A DNA stretch of 64,000 nucleotides from Talaromyces rugulosus (taxonomy: Eukaryota; Ascomycota; Eurotiomycetes; Eurotiales; Trichocomaceae): positions 682,001-746,000 of the forward strand of contig NC_049563.1 of assembly GCF_013368755.1 (NCBI RefSeq), given 5' to 3'. Position 1 is the first letter of the stretch. The number at the start of each line of letters is the position of its first letter. A program made the translations under genes and the position numbers. This document shows positions 46,977-59,266 of the stretch, piece by piece. The notes under the pieces are model-generated. The model was not told the origin of the DNA and did no database searches. It was given only the letters and a program-made list of their open reading frames with translations.

Positions 46977-48074
46977 TCAAGGGATTAAGCGAGAGCCCAT
47001 TTCGGCCAGCTTCCTCAACACAAACGTCTCTTTTGTATCGGCTATGCCGACTATCCCCTCGAATTCGGCACGCACGCCCAATGGATCCCGGTACGGCTCT
47101 ACGAAGCCAAGCACTGTCTCGACTCGGGGCGCTTTGTCTTTTACCCAGATTCGTTGCGACGATCTGTAGGTGTTCAGGTCCCCATTTAGAAAGCTGTCGT
47201 GTAACTCGGTCAACAGCTGGTTTTGGGCAGGGTTGGCGACATTTTGAGAGGCGCTAAGCAGGCTGGCGCATATCTTTTCCAGTTCTTGTTTATGGTCACC
47301 CCGTATCAAGCGAAGCTTTTTATCAGCTGCGAGGATATCAAGATCGGACTCGTCTTGTTGAACGGACGCTTGCAATAAATCGTAAACAGTAATTCCATCC
47401 GGGGGGGTGCTTTTCCGTAAGCGAGTGTTTTCTGGAAACACGCCCTTCTTTTCCATCGCGCTCAGTATTGCAGATGTATCCTCGGGGGACTTCAAGCAGT
47501 CGTTTCCTAGATAATACGCGCTTTGGGCGAGGCCGTTCGGAACACCTAGACAATTTGGGAGCTGTTGATACAGCTGGACTTTGATGCCATCCAAAAGTTG
47601 CGTGGCAGAGGGAGATACAGCAGCCAACCGGGTCAGAGATTCTGGCGAGATGTCTGGGATGAATTTTTGGTCTCCGGAGCCCTACGCAAAGTCAATAGCA
47701 AGTTTAAGAGATGCTATAGAGAGTCCTTACAATGTAATTCCCAACATTTGACAGGAACGTTGCAGCATAGTCGAGAAACCTGTCAATGTCTGGCATGCCG
47801 ACTCCCGTGCGTTGTGAAAGCGCTTCCCACTGGCCATCGCAGGCGTGGTGCAGAGCGATGATAAGGTCAAAGATCCCATTGGCCTCGGGGGATACCTGGC
47901 GAAGAATTATCCTGGTGCCAGCCCATGCGGCTCTGCAACTCACGGTCAGTGGTGTATCACTACATAGCGGGAGAGGCCATACCTCGACATGTGGTGAGCA
48001 TATAGCTTCTCGCTGGAAGTCAAGGCATCAAATGCAGCCACCACCGAGAGCTGAAATATTTGCGGCTGCAGCAT
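46977..48074 (-). pseudogene. dipeptidyl peptidase III, N-terminal half only
   Basis: Exons 48074-47983, 47932-47731 and 47681-46977, with introns of 50 and 49 nt, encode 332 residues that follow the M49 family closely: LYAHHMSRAAWAGTRIILRQ, FLDYAATFLSNVGNY, FPENTRLRKS, RSSQRIWVKDKAPRVE and GFVEPYRDPLGVRAEFEG. The family is usually over 650 residues and the zinc site (HELLGH, with EECRAE) lies in the second half, which is absent. The frame stops with TGA right after RLIP, where the family has a Trp, so TGG to TGA may be the first lesion, but no similarity resumes afterwards. A missing first exon is likely, as the 5' end also starts inside the domain. Splice sites and frame are intact up to that point, so it may still be transcribed. 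Confidence 0.75.
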
Positions 48075-48829
48075 TCTATCAGTCAGTCCAAATCGTCAGT
48101 TACATGTGTATGTGTCTGTTCGATGTTGACTGTTGATGGACTCGCTCTGAGAACCCCGCAGAGTGTTCCGCTAAGTGGGCGGGCGAATGAGGAGCCGCCA
48201 TGGGACTCTTCGTCACACGTGAGGCTATACTGCTGAGACGACCATTTTGCCTTTGAGAGACGTATTTTAACATTCAAGTGTTTCAGGGGTCCATTTGAGA
48301 TAGATATAAATAGAGATACAGCTAGGGATGCCACGTGGAGTGGCCCGAGCGTGCTTACCGAAAGGAGATCATGAACGACATCCAAGTGTATTCAGACTGA
48401 TGTTGCAACATTGAATGGTTGGTACAATACTGTAAACTGATAGGTTTAGAAAGCTTTGCCTGGGTAATTAGTATAGATATACTAGCTTTCTGATCGTTGA
48501 ATTCACACATGCGTCTTTGAGCAGAATGACTGACCCAAGTGTTCTATCAACTATAGCATGAGTTAACAGGAAGCAACAGTTGCTTCTAATTAAATCTGCC
48601 ACAAAATTCCGCATTAGGAAACGACGCTAAGCATAAACAAACACTCATCCACCTGCTTCTTTGTCAACCTCGCCTGCTAAATTCTGTGCGTGCAGTCCTG
48701 GTTCATCTCCACGAATCAGCCTGCCGAGGCGCAGTGTCAACACTGTTCTGCCTCGTTTTTCTTTGATACGCCATCTCTCTTGCAAATTCACTATCCATAC
48801 GTGACCTGATCCAGCACGGCCACGCCACG
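48075..48829. other. upstream region of the DPP III fragment
   Basis: No clear gene. Possible small 5' exon candidates for the DPP III fragment exist (for example a GTAAGC donor near 48358 on the minus strand) but cannot be confirmed. A minus-strand frame at 48645-48923 is discussed under rejected items. Confidence 0.35.
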
Positions 48830-49129
48830 ATGGATGACGATGCGGCCCGTCCTTCACTTCGAACCAGTTTGCGGATAGGACCAAACAATGCTTACCTACA
48901 TAACCGGCCGGACTTGGGGTCATGTTTGATCTGCTCTGGTGAGGAAGTTGTTATGACAACCGACGACCCGGTCAACCGTCCCCTTCCCAACTACAATATC
49001 CTTGAAATGCAGTGGTTCCTACAACGGGTATGTGCCATTGCCGCAGCCGCCGAGATAGACGATGATCTTGAGGACGGCGACTTCTTCGAGGATGCTGGTA
49101 GTTATGATGAAACAGTGATTGATGAATGA
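48830..49129 (+). CDS. small hypothetical protein, possibly the tail of a larger gene
   Basis: A 99-codon frame from ATG to TGA. It contains two Cys in a CLIC pair, the block LPNYNILEMQWFLQRVCAIA and a very acidic C-terminus (DDDLEDGDFFED). The LEMQW-helix plus acidic tail resembles the end of some conserved fungal hypothetical proteins, but I do not recognise a named domain. Upstream DNA shows no exon that extends it. It may be a complete small protein or a relic. Confidence 0.4.
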   Translation: MDDDAARPSLRTSLRIGPNNAYLHNRPDLGSCLICSGEEVVMTTDDPVNRPLPNYNILEMQWFLQRVCAIAAAAEIDDDLEDGDFFEDAGSYDETVIDE

Positions 49130-52100
49130 CTCTGAATTTCAGATGATCTGATTGGGCGGATGATGTTAAGTAGCATACTTAGATAACCATCTCCACTACA
49201 GCGCTTGCAAAGTATTGACTTCGTCCCATATTTCCTTTAATAAAAACAAAAGGAAAGCCAAAAGAATTCCAATACTAACTAATTTCAAAAATATTCAAAA
49301 TCACTACCTAAGATTTGGCCTAGACAAACCGGCCTGACAAATTAACGATTCAATACCACCGCCAACATAGCGATCCCCTTTATCATTGCTCTTTCTCTCA
49401 ACAAATGGGCAAAAACTCCGCCAATTACGAATCGGACTCGGGATTCCGGGCGGCGACGTGGATGACCGATCCATTCGTGTGACGCATGTCACTCAAGAAA
49501 GGTATGGGAGCGTCAAGAAATTCCTCCGGCCTCTCCCTGAGCTTTAGTATGGAGTAGGTTGCATGTGATGTCGCGAGGCCAAGGTAAGGTGTAGCTGAAT
49601 ATCCCCAAATTTAGCTGTCGTGATTTGCTGGCCGAAATCCACTTCGCAGGGCAGTCTACTCAAAGTCGAAACAATTGCCAACTACTTCGCATGAGATTGT
49701 GGAACTTATACCAAGTAAGAGCACGTTGCTCATGGCCTGTAGTACAAGTATCAAAAACTAAAGCCAATGAATTAAGTAAACAACTGAAACGGAGTGATTA
49801 AAAATCAGAGTGGGCCAGTACTTCTCTCTACTTTCTTGATTTTCCCCTTTTTTTTTTTTTTTTTTTTTTGTCATCACATCGCTTTCCGATGCCTTTGAAG
49901 CTATTCAGATTTGGTCATGGATTTAAAATCTTAAATATAGGGTAAGATCGCAAGTTATACAGATGCACTGTATGTATATATATATAATGTATTCCTTGAT
50001 CTTCTAGAGTTAATCACATTGAATGTTGCTGGTGTTTTAGCATAAAGTTATGTATCGTAAATAGTATGTTCATAATATTAGTTGATATATATATATATGT
50101 ATGTATGTATGTATTAATTAATACACCCTTGAAAAAAGACGTCAAAGAAAGTGAGCATAAGATTAACTGTTACATGTAATTGCCTCCAGACATCATTCCT
50201 CGGCTCAAGCTTCAACCAAAATTCTAGCATTCATCGGCATACACCCGAACATGAAAAGCATAAGAGAGTTCAACTGTTACCAGCCCTCGGTACATCTCGT
50301 TCCACGGTAATTCCGCCTGAGTCAGATGTACCCGATCGACGACCCCCCCACGGCTCAAAGTAACTTTCCCAATACCCACTCGGCCGACGCGGGGAAGTCT
50401 CCGTTCGAAAAAAGGACTGGAGCCGCTCACCCGTTACCATAGTAGTAATAATAATCCGTTACCATGATGGTACATAGCAGGGGAAGCATTTATCCGAAAA
50501 TTAACTTTCTTTTCCTATTTTTTCAGACCGAATAGTCGAAAAAACGGCGAGGGGGCCGATGCCCGATGGAAGAAGTACCGCGGGACTATTGAAAAGAATG
50601 CAAATCCCGAAGGGATATTGACTCTTGACTCTTGACTCTTGTATCCGTAATAGGTCCGAATTTGCGTAGTTAATTAGCCGCTATTATTTTATTAAATAAT
50701 AGGGTTTGCTATTAAATGATGCTGACGGAGGGAAATTCCGATATTCGCTACATTATTATTTAGGAAGCGATTTTCCGGGTGTTGAGTCATTGTTCCAGCG
50801 GTCAGTAGCAGATGCAAAGTATTACCGAAGCCACAAAATAATACCACACTCACCGCATTATTAGATTATCTCGATTATCTAGCGTACCACAAAAAAAGAA
50901 TCACATCCGGGAGACACAATCCGGTGGAATGGGAACCCAGACGCAACTGGCTGGTATTGTAAGTAACGGGCGGTAACGGCGTTTCAAGACGTGTGTACTA
51001 CGCTGTAAAGAGTACATGAAACGCGAAACTTGGACAGCGTTGCATGGTGATAGTGACGGTGACAGCCAAGTGACACTTGTTGGAATCAGCAAAATAATAA
51101 TCATTAGTTTGCGAAACTTTTTATTAAAAATTAAAAATACTCAGATATTCTCCGCGGCCGTAAATATTATTATTTATTTATTTCTGTTGAAAACCGAGTA
51201 TAATAATCAAATGACGTAGGTAGGCTATCAGCACGTGCAAAATTCGGGCGCGCACGGCGGTTGCCTGAGAATATTCCCGATTAGGAAATTGCGACAACAA
51301 ACAGGTATTATCATCATCACCACACAAAAGCCAGCTCATCCGTTGGGCAGACAGTGTTAATATTTCAATATTTCTAATATTTGTCGGAAGCGGGCTTTTT
51401 TTTTTTTACAAGTGTCAAGTCTGGCGGTGAATAAATAAGGCGACTTGTTCAGGCTGTTCAGGCACAAGTGGTGGCCTAACAACGTTGAACTGATTTGTGT
51501 ATGAGTCACACACACATTGATTTCAAGCGACGGATTCCAAAATCCACACCGACAAAACAATAACACATATAAAGGTCCAATCGGGCAGGCGACGTATCGA
51601 TAGGGCGGATGCGCAGTACGCGCCTGAAATGGAGGTGTGTGGTTGCATATGCAGGGCTTATATCAGATTGGCGAGATGGCACAATTAATACTCCGTGCTG
51701 AGTAACATGATAGGGAGGATATCGCGGTAGGCGCTGATAAATTACAAGAGGATTAGTATTATTACTATTATCGATTGATCGACCGGGGCGGGGCTATCGT
51801 ATCGATAAAGCGCTATCCGCACTGTGCACACGGCCCAATAGCTACAGGCAGGCGGTCTGACTCTGACTCATATTATAAATATCGAGTATGTGGTGGTAGT
51901 TCTCTGTTGTACACGTATACGGTCTGAGTAATAGCCAAGATGTGTGATAATATCAGTTGACATATTATAGACTACTCGTACAGAGTAAATATAGACGGGG
52001 CTGGGTGGCTGAGGGGACACTACACAGCAATTTAAATAATAATTATATACTATAAAAAGCACAGCGGATTGTCGCCGAAACTTCCAGAAGCCCGCGCACT

Positions 52101-54674
52101 CCTTTTCCGGACCGGGAAACCACAATAATATATTATTATGCTTATATTAATATTAATTCGGCATTAATTTCGCGATAAATTACCAGTAATTTCCCCAGGA
52201 TGACAGATGGCACGTCGGCGTTCACCAGAGGAGACTAAAGTGCCGGCTGACATCAGCAGGGTGGAGCTTCCCCGTTGCTTCTAGAAACAAACCCTCGACC
52301 CCAGGCATCTTCCTTTTGTGAGAAGTAATTATTGATGACTTGATGTTACGGATCCAACTCTATTATTCAAGGTTTACCTCGTAGAATCCTGCGAGTTTCC
52401 CAAATCGCTCGATTGCAACCTAGCACCTGCAGCGTGAAAGGATTGGCGGTGTGTGCGATGATTGGTGGAATTCTGATAGCGGGCCATTTCCTCCAGACTC
52501 TTTGTTCATCGATAGTACTCCCACGGAGTACTCTGTACTAGAGTCTAGAGTACGGACAGCCAGGGGTTAACTCATATTTAGTATTTCGTTGCATCAAATG
52601 TGATAGGGATGGGCAATCCGCCTAGCGCCCCGGGGAACCAACTAGCGTCTCTTAGCGCACGGCGATCTGGACTGGGCAGCACAGGAAAAAGCCCAGCCAC
52701 GGCAAGCAATCAAAGCACCTCGGGCCTTATGCACGTTAATCGGCGCGTTTGCATGCAAGATGGGCGGGCGACGCAAGGGATAGGGAGGCAAACAAAAAAA
52801 TTAAATAAAAGAGAATTCCCCAGTATTTGGAAGGCGGGGATGAAACGGAGTTATTGTGATGCGTGTTTATTTTTTTAAGTATCTATTTGGAAGCAAGAAT
52901 GTGATGCATCACATGCTGTCATAAGACTCATAACCCCCTAGCTATTGATTGATTTCTAGTATAACCGCAACCCGACAGAATTAAAATGCTTGTCCGAGCT
53001 AGCCGAGGTCCAAATAATTCATGTCGGGCCGGGGGAAACCCGGAAAACGTGTGGCCGCCTAAGGATTCAGTATTAGGCCATGTGCTAGAAGGCACTACTG
53101 GAACGATTGGGCCTGAATGGAGCGCGATGCGACATTGCTTTTGCACACTAAATAATAGTGAACGGAAAACACTAAATAGTACGCATAGAGAGAAAGACCC
53201 GACAGGACGGATCCTTCGGCGAGGCCCGTCGCTTCCCCGGGCTAGCGCCGGCTAGTGGCCCCACCCCTTTGTATCCCGGAATATACCCATGGCGACGGAA
53301 GTCATCATTGAAATGAACTCCAGGGTGAATTAAAGTGGTTGCCGTTTGCGGGCAAAATGTCCTGGTAATTACTATTATATATTGAATTTAGACTATTACG
53401 TGCATCATAGCCAGCGCGACCACCGAGACACTGGCAGACTCAGTACACAGCACAGATGTCTCATCTCATGATTCAGTCAATCAGCCTGTATCCCGGGGAA
53501 CGCGGCCCCGTCCTTGGTTTAGTTGATCAGTCTCAAAAAGCAGATGGGAGACACCGTCCCCCTGGGACAGTGGATGGCGACAGTTTTCCGGGAGCTGTTT
53601 AGTGCCGTTTAGCGCTCCCACGGAGGATTTGCTAGCAACCGCGAAGTTGGGATTATAGGATTCATAGGGGCAGACTGTTGGTTTGTGGCCAATAATGCCA
53701 ACTTCCCCGGCTCCGGCAACATGGTTCCCGGCCAACGTCCCGCTGCCAGGATTATTATTATTTGATTTGGATTAATTTTATTACCGAGTAATAATGCGAT
53801 TCGGATCGCCCATGACCCATCCCCTGGGGACGGGAAGTGAGTAGTATATAGTGGTGGCCTTGCCATCCAGGGTTCTGGGATTTTCTTGACATTACTATTA
53901 AGACAACTCATAATCATAATACTAATCTCATCCCACACCGACCTTGCTGCATACTCCCACATCTCACCGCCGCGGTCCATCCCTTGCAGCGGAAATCGAT
54001 CGGCCGTGCCGCAGCGAACAGACAGCATTGCATTGCATTCCCAGTCCGGATAGGTATTGGCCGAAAGCAGGCAGTATTCGATCGGACTATTTTGTCTTTG
54101 TGTGTGTACGGAGAATAGCCAGTGGTTACAAACACAAACAGGTGACAACAGGCCAAGCCACCGGCGAGCAACAAACCAAAACGCTCAAGGCGCGCTTCGC
54201 GACAGGATTTGCCAGCAGAACAGGGCTGACATTCACGCACGCCCGACGGCCCTCGGCACACGCCCCAACAGTGCGACCCCCAGCGACCCCCACTGGCGCC
54301 CCCCAAGCCTCCTTGGCCTCACGCTGACCTGACCGTCACATCGCTTTTGGCTTTTCCCTTACCGCCGTTTTGGCTCTTATATGCCTGCTCGCCACCACAC
54401 CACTGCTTTGTTTGACATTAATCACAATCACAATCACAATCGGATCCGTCCCCCTCGACCCGAACCAGTAGCCGACTGCCTTCCGCAAGGGGTATAGCAC
54501 CCGCCCAGCACCCGATCCACACCGCGATCCACACCGCGCATCACAGGGAAAACGCGCCCGACTATAAGACTTGCTTATCGCCAGCCCACTTTCTCCAGAC
54601 TCCAGATTCCACTCTCCTCTACTCTACACTCTCTACTCTCCACCACCACAGAGACAGAACTACTTCACATCACC
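49130..54674. other. 5.5-kb stretch without a convincing gene
   Basis: Both strands carry only short or low-quality frames; the longest, 53609-54148 (minus, 179 codons), shows no motif. Visible items are a T run at 49851-49869, TA and ATGT microsatellites at 49975-50115, a (GACTCTT) triplet near 50620-50640, and a doubled CGATCCACACCG near 54513-54536 with three ATCACA units near 54420-54440. The DNA is not saturated with RIP-type AT enrichment, particularly at 52.2-54.6 kb, so it is not simply dead transposon. The right end becomes pyrimidine-rich (54570-54674), like a long 5' leader of the next gene. Confidence 0.5.
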
Positions 54675-55280
54675 ATGCGGTTCAGTCTCAGCTTCGGCAG
54701 CAGCAGCACATGCTCCTCGCCGTCGCCGTCGTCGCTCCCACCACCACCAGCACCGCCTCCAACGCCCAACGATGGCCTCTTGGACATCACCCCTCGCAAA
54801 TCCTCCTTCTCTGGCGCCATGGGCATGAGCTCCGCCTGCGCTTTCCCTTCATGGCCCAACCGTCCTTCGCTCTGGGACAACAGCCCATCCGCAGAGTCGA
54901 CCGCGAGCTCGTACCTGTCTGACGAAGACCTGTTTATCGACTCGTCGGCTTCTTCTGCGACCGCTCCATCTGAAAGCGCCATCGATGAGGATGACCAGCA
55001 ACCGCCTGTGATGATCGACACGCTTGTCGACAACACCACGGCCGGCGATATGACTACCGAAGAACAGGTGCAGCTCATGCGCGCCGCCGCCGAAGAGAAC
55101 GAGCAGCGTATGCGGTTTCTCGCCCATGTGCACGCGCATGCCCGCGCCCAGCAGGCCTTCAAGGTCGCGCAGTTGGCTGCTGCTGAGCGCGAGAACGCAA
55201 AGCGCAAGAAGAAGCGTTCTGGTTCTGACAAGAAGCGCCGGTCGCCGTCCTCGGGCTCCAAGTCTAGCACTCGTCTATGA
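54675..55280 (+). CDS. Ser/Pro-rich protein with basic C-terminus
   Basis: A single exon of 201 residues. The N-terminus is MRFSLSFGSSSTCSS followed by Ser- and Pro-runs, the middle is acidic and Ser-rich (SDEDLFIDSSASS), then comes one long amphipathic helix (EEQVQLMRAAAEENEQRMRF to AAAEREN) and a Lys/Arg-rich end (KRKKKRSGSDKKRR) that looks like a nuclear localisation signal. No catalytic or DNA-binding domain is recognised. Coding is supported by length, biased third positions and an ATG in good context (CACCATGCGG). The strand opposite has an equally long open frame, which is a common by-product of this composition. The unusually long region upstream suggests complex control. Confidence 0.7.
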   Translation: MRFSLSFGSSSTCSSPSPSSLPPPPAPPPTPNDGLLDITPRKSSFSGAMGMSSACAFPSWPNRPSLWDNSPSAESTASSYLSDEDLFIDSSASSATAPSESAIDEDDQQPPVMIDTLVDNTTAGDMTTEEQVQLMRAAAEENEQRMRFLAHVHAHARAQQAFKVAQLAAAERENAKRKKKRSGSDKKRRSPSSGSKSSTRL

Positions 55281-56365
55281 GCATTTTACTCTTGGACGGC
55301 GCTGGCGCTGTCTATTTTTCTCGTCACATTCACATTTCCATATTTCCGCATACATTATCCATTCAAACAATGGGTCATACCCGACGCTCACCGCGGTTCC
55401 GCGGGTACAATACCATACGGTATCGTTCGGTACGAGGCACACCCCGGCCAAACACCCGGTGAACAACGCTGAACGTGTCCGATGATCCGCTTTTCCCCCC
55501 ACCAATCACTCCCGAACCGCCTCACCGCCGCCATCCATCCATGCATCCCTGACTCATTCTCCTTCATACCGCCTCTTTTTTTTTCTTTATCTTCTTTTTA
55601 ATCGTTTTACTTAATCGTGCCTAGCGACGGAGTTGATTCATCCGGCATTTGTTTCCGTCTCAGCGATATACCCATTATACCCCCCCTCATGTAGCCTTGA
55701 GTCTTGTCTTTTGTCTTTTTTTGCACAATACCCGATACTCGCATTCTAGTATCATACATACATTACATAGCATAGCATAGCATCTGAATTAACCGAATAC
55801 TGAATACCAATCACAAATCACTTTTTTTTATCGTGTTAAATAATTTGTATTACTTTTGTGTAACCCGAACGAATATCTGACATCGGCAGAGACCGGAGTA
55901 CGGGAAATCGATTCATTTTATTGATAATCGAAACTCGGAGCAAGTCTTTTTGAGTCTTGACATCACAGGCCATTTGATCTGTTCTTCATTTTACTCTTGT
56001 CGGCCGACCATGTGAGACTGACAAAAAGAAATCGGGTTCGCTGTGTTACATGAGTTTATTGATGGGTTTCATGTGACTACGGCCGTAGCGGTAGGGTAGG
56101 GGTAGGGTAGAGGAAGATGCCCGTGTTTATTTTTATTTTTAGTTTTTTAAATTATTTTTTATAATTGCAAATTAAATCAAATAGCTTTATTTCAACTGAT
56201 GCAGATAAATATGTAATATCTGATTCTGTCGCAGTTGTAGTTGTAGTTACTGTACATAGTTGTAGGATAAGCTTATCGTATAGTTATCGACGATAAGCGC
56301 ATAATTTTTTCCTGACCTCATCGTCACCTTCCATCCTCACCTTGCTCACTACCACAACCACAACC
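55281..56365. other. intergenic region
   Basis: Holds the 3' region of the Ser-rich protein gene and the promoter of BCD1. AT-rich in the middle, with GCATA repeats near 55768-55781 and a G-rich GTAGGGTAGGGGTAGGGTAG near 56091-56110. No gene. Confidence 0.45.
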
Positions 56366-57524
56366 ATGTCCGAACCTGAACCCCTCCTCAGCGAGCTCTG
56401 CACCATCTGGTCCGTCCTTCCCTTCCCTTATATACACGCTATACAATCTAATATATAAAAAAAAAAAACAGCCACATCACCCCCCCAAAATACCGCTGCC
56501 CCCGCTGCTCCATCCGCACCTGCTCGCTCGCCTGCACGCGCCGCCACAAGAACTGGTCGCAATGCTCCGGCGTACGCGATCCCGCAGCGTACGCGCCGCG
56601 CGCCCAGCTCGAGACTACAGGTGCGCTGGATCGCGATTTTAATTTTATCACGGGGATTGAGCGTGGACTGGAGCGTGCCGAGAGGGAGGCGCGCGCGAGA
56701 GGGTTTGAGTTGGAGCATGGGTATATGCTGGATCCGAAAGTTGCAAGCAACAATAAAAGAAAGAGAGGAGGAAATTACTCAAAAGAGGATGGCAGCAGCA
56801 ACAAGAAAAACAAACCGGTCAGAGGGGAATCGGCGTTTTTGCGTGCGGCCAACGAGGCTGGTGTCAGGGTTGAGAGGTCGCCCAGGGGGATGACGAGGAA
56901 TAAGCAGAATAAGTCGAGGGTGCATCCAAAGTACTTTCTTCCTTTCTTTATATATATATATATATATATACTGACAACTGCAGACACAAGTGCCTGAGCT
57001 GGACGGTCGACTGGATCCATACCTGCGGCCGCGACACTGTTGTCCAAAACTACCTCGAGACCATCACCATCGGCCAGGCATACGACCGCGCGTATCCTCC
57101 AGCAAATAACGAAACTACTTCTTTGCCAGACAAAAAAGAAACCGAATTCCCACCTTATCGCAACGTCTACTTCTACATCCGCCGAAACGCATATCACCAC
57201 ATCGTGCTCGCGCCGCTGCATCCCGATACCACTCTCGCAGACGCCCTGCGCGGTCGCACCGTATACGAGCATCCCAGGCTGTACGTGTTGCCCAATTCGC
57301 CTACGGATATCGAGAATGGCGATGTGGACGATGAGTCGACTATACTAGAAAAAACATGGCTGCGTGATCATTCTCCTGAAACAGAGTCGGACAAAAATGA
57401 CGAGGACGATTTTACTAGTAGCGAGGGGTCTTCTTCTGAAGAGTCTGAGGAGGATGACGAGAGTGAGAGTGAAGTTTCACTTTCAGATCCGAAACTAGAG
57501 CCGGTCGAAGCAAAGCTAGGCTGA
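56366..57524 (+). CDS. bcd1: box C/D snoRNA assembly protein BCD1 (HIT zinc finger)
   Basis: Three exons (56366-56409, 56472-56930, 56984-57524) with introns of 62 and 53 nt (the second with a TA microsatellite) encode 347 residues. The HIT zinc finger is spliced together across the first intron: CTIC, then KYRCPRC, RTCSLAC and RRHKNWSQC. It is followed by the Bcd1-specific block RDPAAYAPRAQLETTGALDR and DFNFITGIERGLER. The central part is Lys/Arg-rich and the C-terminus is very acidic and Ser-rich. Bcd1 is an essential nuclear factor for assembly of box C/D snoRNPs, working with R2TP and Rsa1. The start is the only ATG giving a complete zinc finger. Length is typical. Confidence 0.88.
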
Positions 57525-57782
57525 CCAGCATCTACTATAACTTGTATACAATGTATAATAATCACGAGGTTTCAGGCATGTATTGATCGTCGAGTGCTAT
57601 ATACAAATATAAAACACTAAATATACGGTCAAGTCCATCCAGGTATAGGTGTATGCAATATATACAGTGAATCCAATCAAAACTCCTCGCTGTATGCAAA
57701 TCATGTCGTAAATCGTTCCATATGCACGCTAGATATCAAACAAAACCAAAACAAAATATACTCAACATCTTACATGACGCAG

Positions 57783-59266
57783 TCACACACTGGTCGTATC
57801 CGGAAGCGACGATCCAGGAGATATAAGCTCAGTGGACACCGTGTGCACCGAGGCACCGTCTTCCTCAATCGGCGATGTGTCCATATTATCAGCCTTGACG
57901 GCATCGCTGCGTCGGGATTCAGTCGGCGAAATATTCATCTGTTCAGACTGCACATGCAGTCGACCACGCTCAATAGCCCGCAGAATTTGGGCAACATCGT
58001 CAGAGGCAATGCCCTTCAACTTCGACATGGTTTCGTCCGAGATGTCAGAGCCAGCCCCGCGCCACCGCAGCTTGTCCTCGTGCTCCGACGATGCCGACTT
58101 GGACGCGACAGAAGGAACGCCCGTGACAAGCTGCTTCAGCAGGGTTGGCGACACGTCGTCTAACCGTCGAGCCTTTTTCTCGACCTTGGCGACTTTGATG
58201 CTTGAATGGTTACTGGACGCTATCTCGTCCGGATGCCGTTTGGGCGGACGCGCGATGCGCGCATTGGGGCCTTCGCCAGCTTCCTTTCGGATCTTGTAAT
58301 AGTTCAAGCCGAGAGTCGCGGCCAGGGCCTGGTGGCACGCTTCAGGATACTGGTAAGTAGCCTCTGCAAGCGTCAGGTTGTTGGGCCTGTCACTAGAACC
58401 ACTAGAGTCGCTATCATCATCATCAAAAGGCTGCAGCTCTTGATAATTGCGACCCCAGTATTCATAGCCTTCAAGCTCATAAAACTGGGCAAGTCCTACT
58501 AGACGATGGACTGGGGAGTCATTTGTTAGAAAGAATACATATTTGACCCAAACTCCTGCTCACCTCGACTTCGTTTCTTCAAACACCAAAACCGCCAAAC
58601 GGATCTGGGAAAGTAGTTCGGATAGCGTAGCGTCCCATCTTCATCAATCTTCGGGACAGGGTTGAGAGGCGCGTGTATCGTGTTGGCAAGAGAGTTGAAC
58701 CGCACGCGTTCCATCTGGGACATACGAGACTCCAATTGTTGAAAGTTGGATTGGAGACGGTTGACATCATTGCGCAGGAACGCGGTGTCGGTCTGCAACG
58801 AACCAAAGGCGTACTTTAGTTTCGACACATCCGACTTCAGCTCCTTCACGTTGCCATCGATTCGCTCCGAGACAGTGCGCTGGGCGACAAACTCGCGTCG
58901 AACATGCTCGTCTTCCCGATTCCGGCGATCCACATAGTCATCACTGGTCAACACGCTCGAACGAAGGTCGCTGAGCTGAGAGTCCAGATAACCAATGCGG
59001 TGGGCGATTGACAGCCGGGAATCGGGCATGGCAGGTGGCGTGATGTCGTTGTGGACAGAAAGCAGCGAACTGGACATGGAAGTCTGCGAGAGACTCCTTT
59101 CTAGGGTTGTGGTCATGGTAAAATCGACGTCTGGGGTGGATTTAGGCGTGAGTAGCCATTCTGAGAGGCGGTTTCGGGGTGCGTAGGATTGATACCAGAG
59201 TCGTTGACGGGGAGAAGTGAGGACAGAGTGAGAGACGGAGACCCATACTGGGCGGGCTTTGGGCAT
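57783..59266 (-). CDS. conserved coiled-coil hypothetical protein
   Basis: Two exons (59266-58564 and 58510-57783) around a 53-nt intron with a CTAAC branch site encode 476 residues. The first half has SEWLLTPKSTPDVD and Ser-rich sequence, then a long coiled coil (about residues 100-190) with heptads such as LQSNFQQLESRMSQMERV, and a YPNYFPRSVWRFWCLKKR block. After the intron, HRLVGLAQFYELEGYEYWG leads to an acidic, then Lys-rich tail. I recognise it only as a conserved mould protein without a named domain. The start is the first ATG in frame; Met at 59116 is an alternative. It is convergent with BCD1, with 258 bp between. Confidence 0.75.

Noticed and set aside
48645..48923. 92-codon minus-strand frame (HPSWRGRAGSGHVWIVNLQ)
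   Set aside because: Looks mildly coding but has no recognised family and overlaps the plus-strand frame at 48830; evidence was too thin to list it as a gene.
53609..54148. 179-codon minus-strand frame in the large gap
   Set aside because: No domain, signal or coding-like composition, and overlapping frames of similar length exist on the other strand.
54665..55270. 201-codon minus-strand frame opposite the Ser-rich protein
   Set aside because: Shadow of the plus-strand gene, produced by its Ser/Ala/Glu-rich codon pattern; no start context or domain.
56091..56110. G-quadruplex or telomere repeat
   Set aside because: Only three clear G runs of three or more are present, and the unit is GTAGGG-like with irregular spacing.
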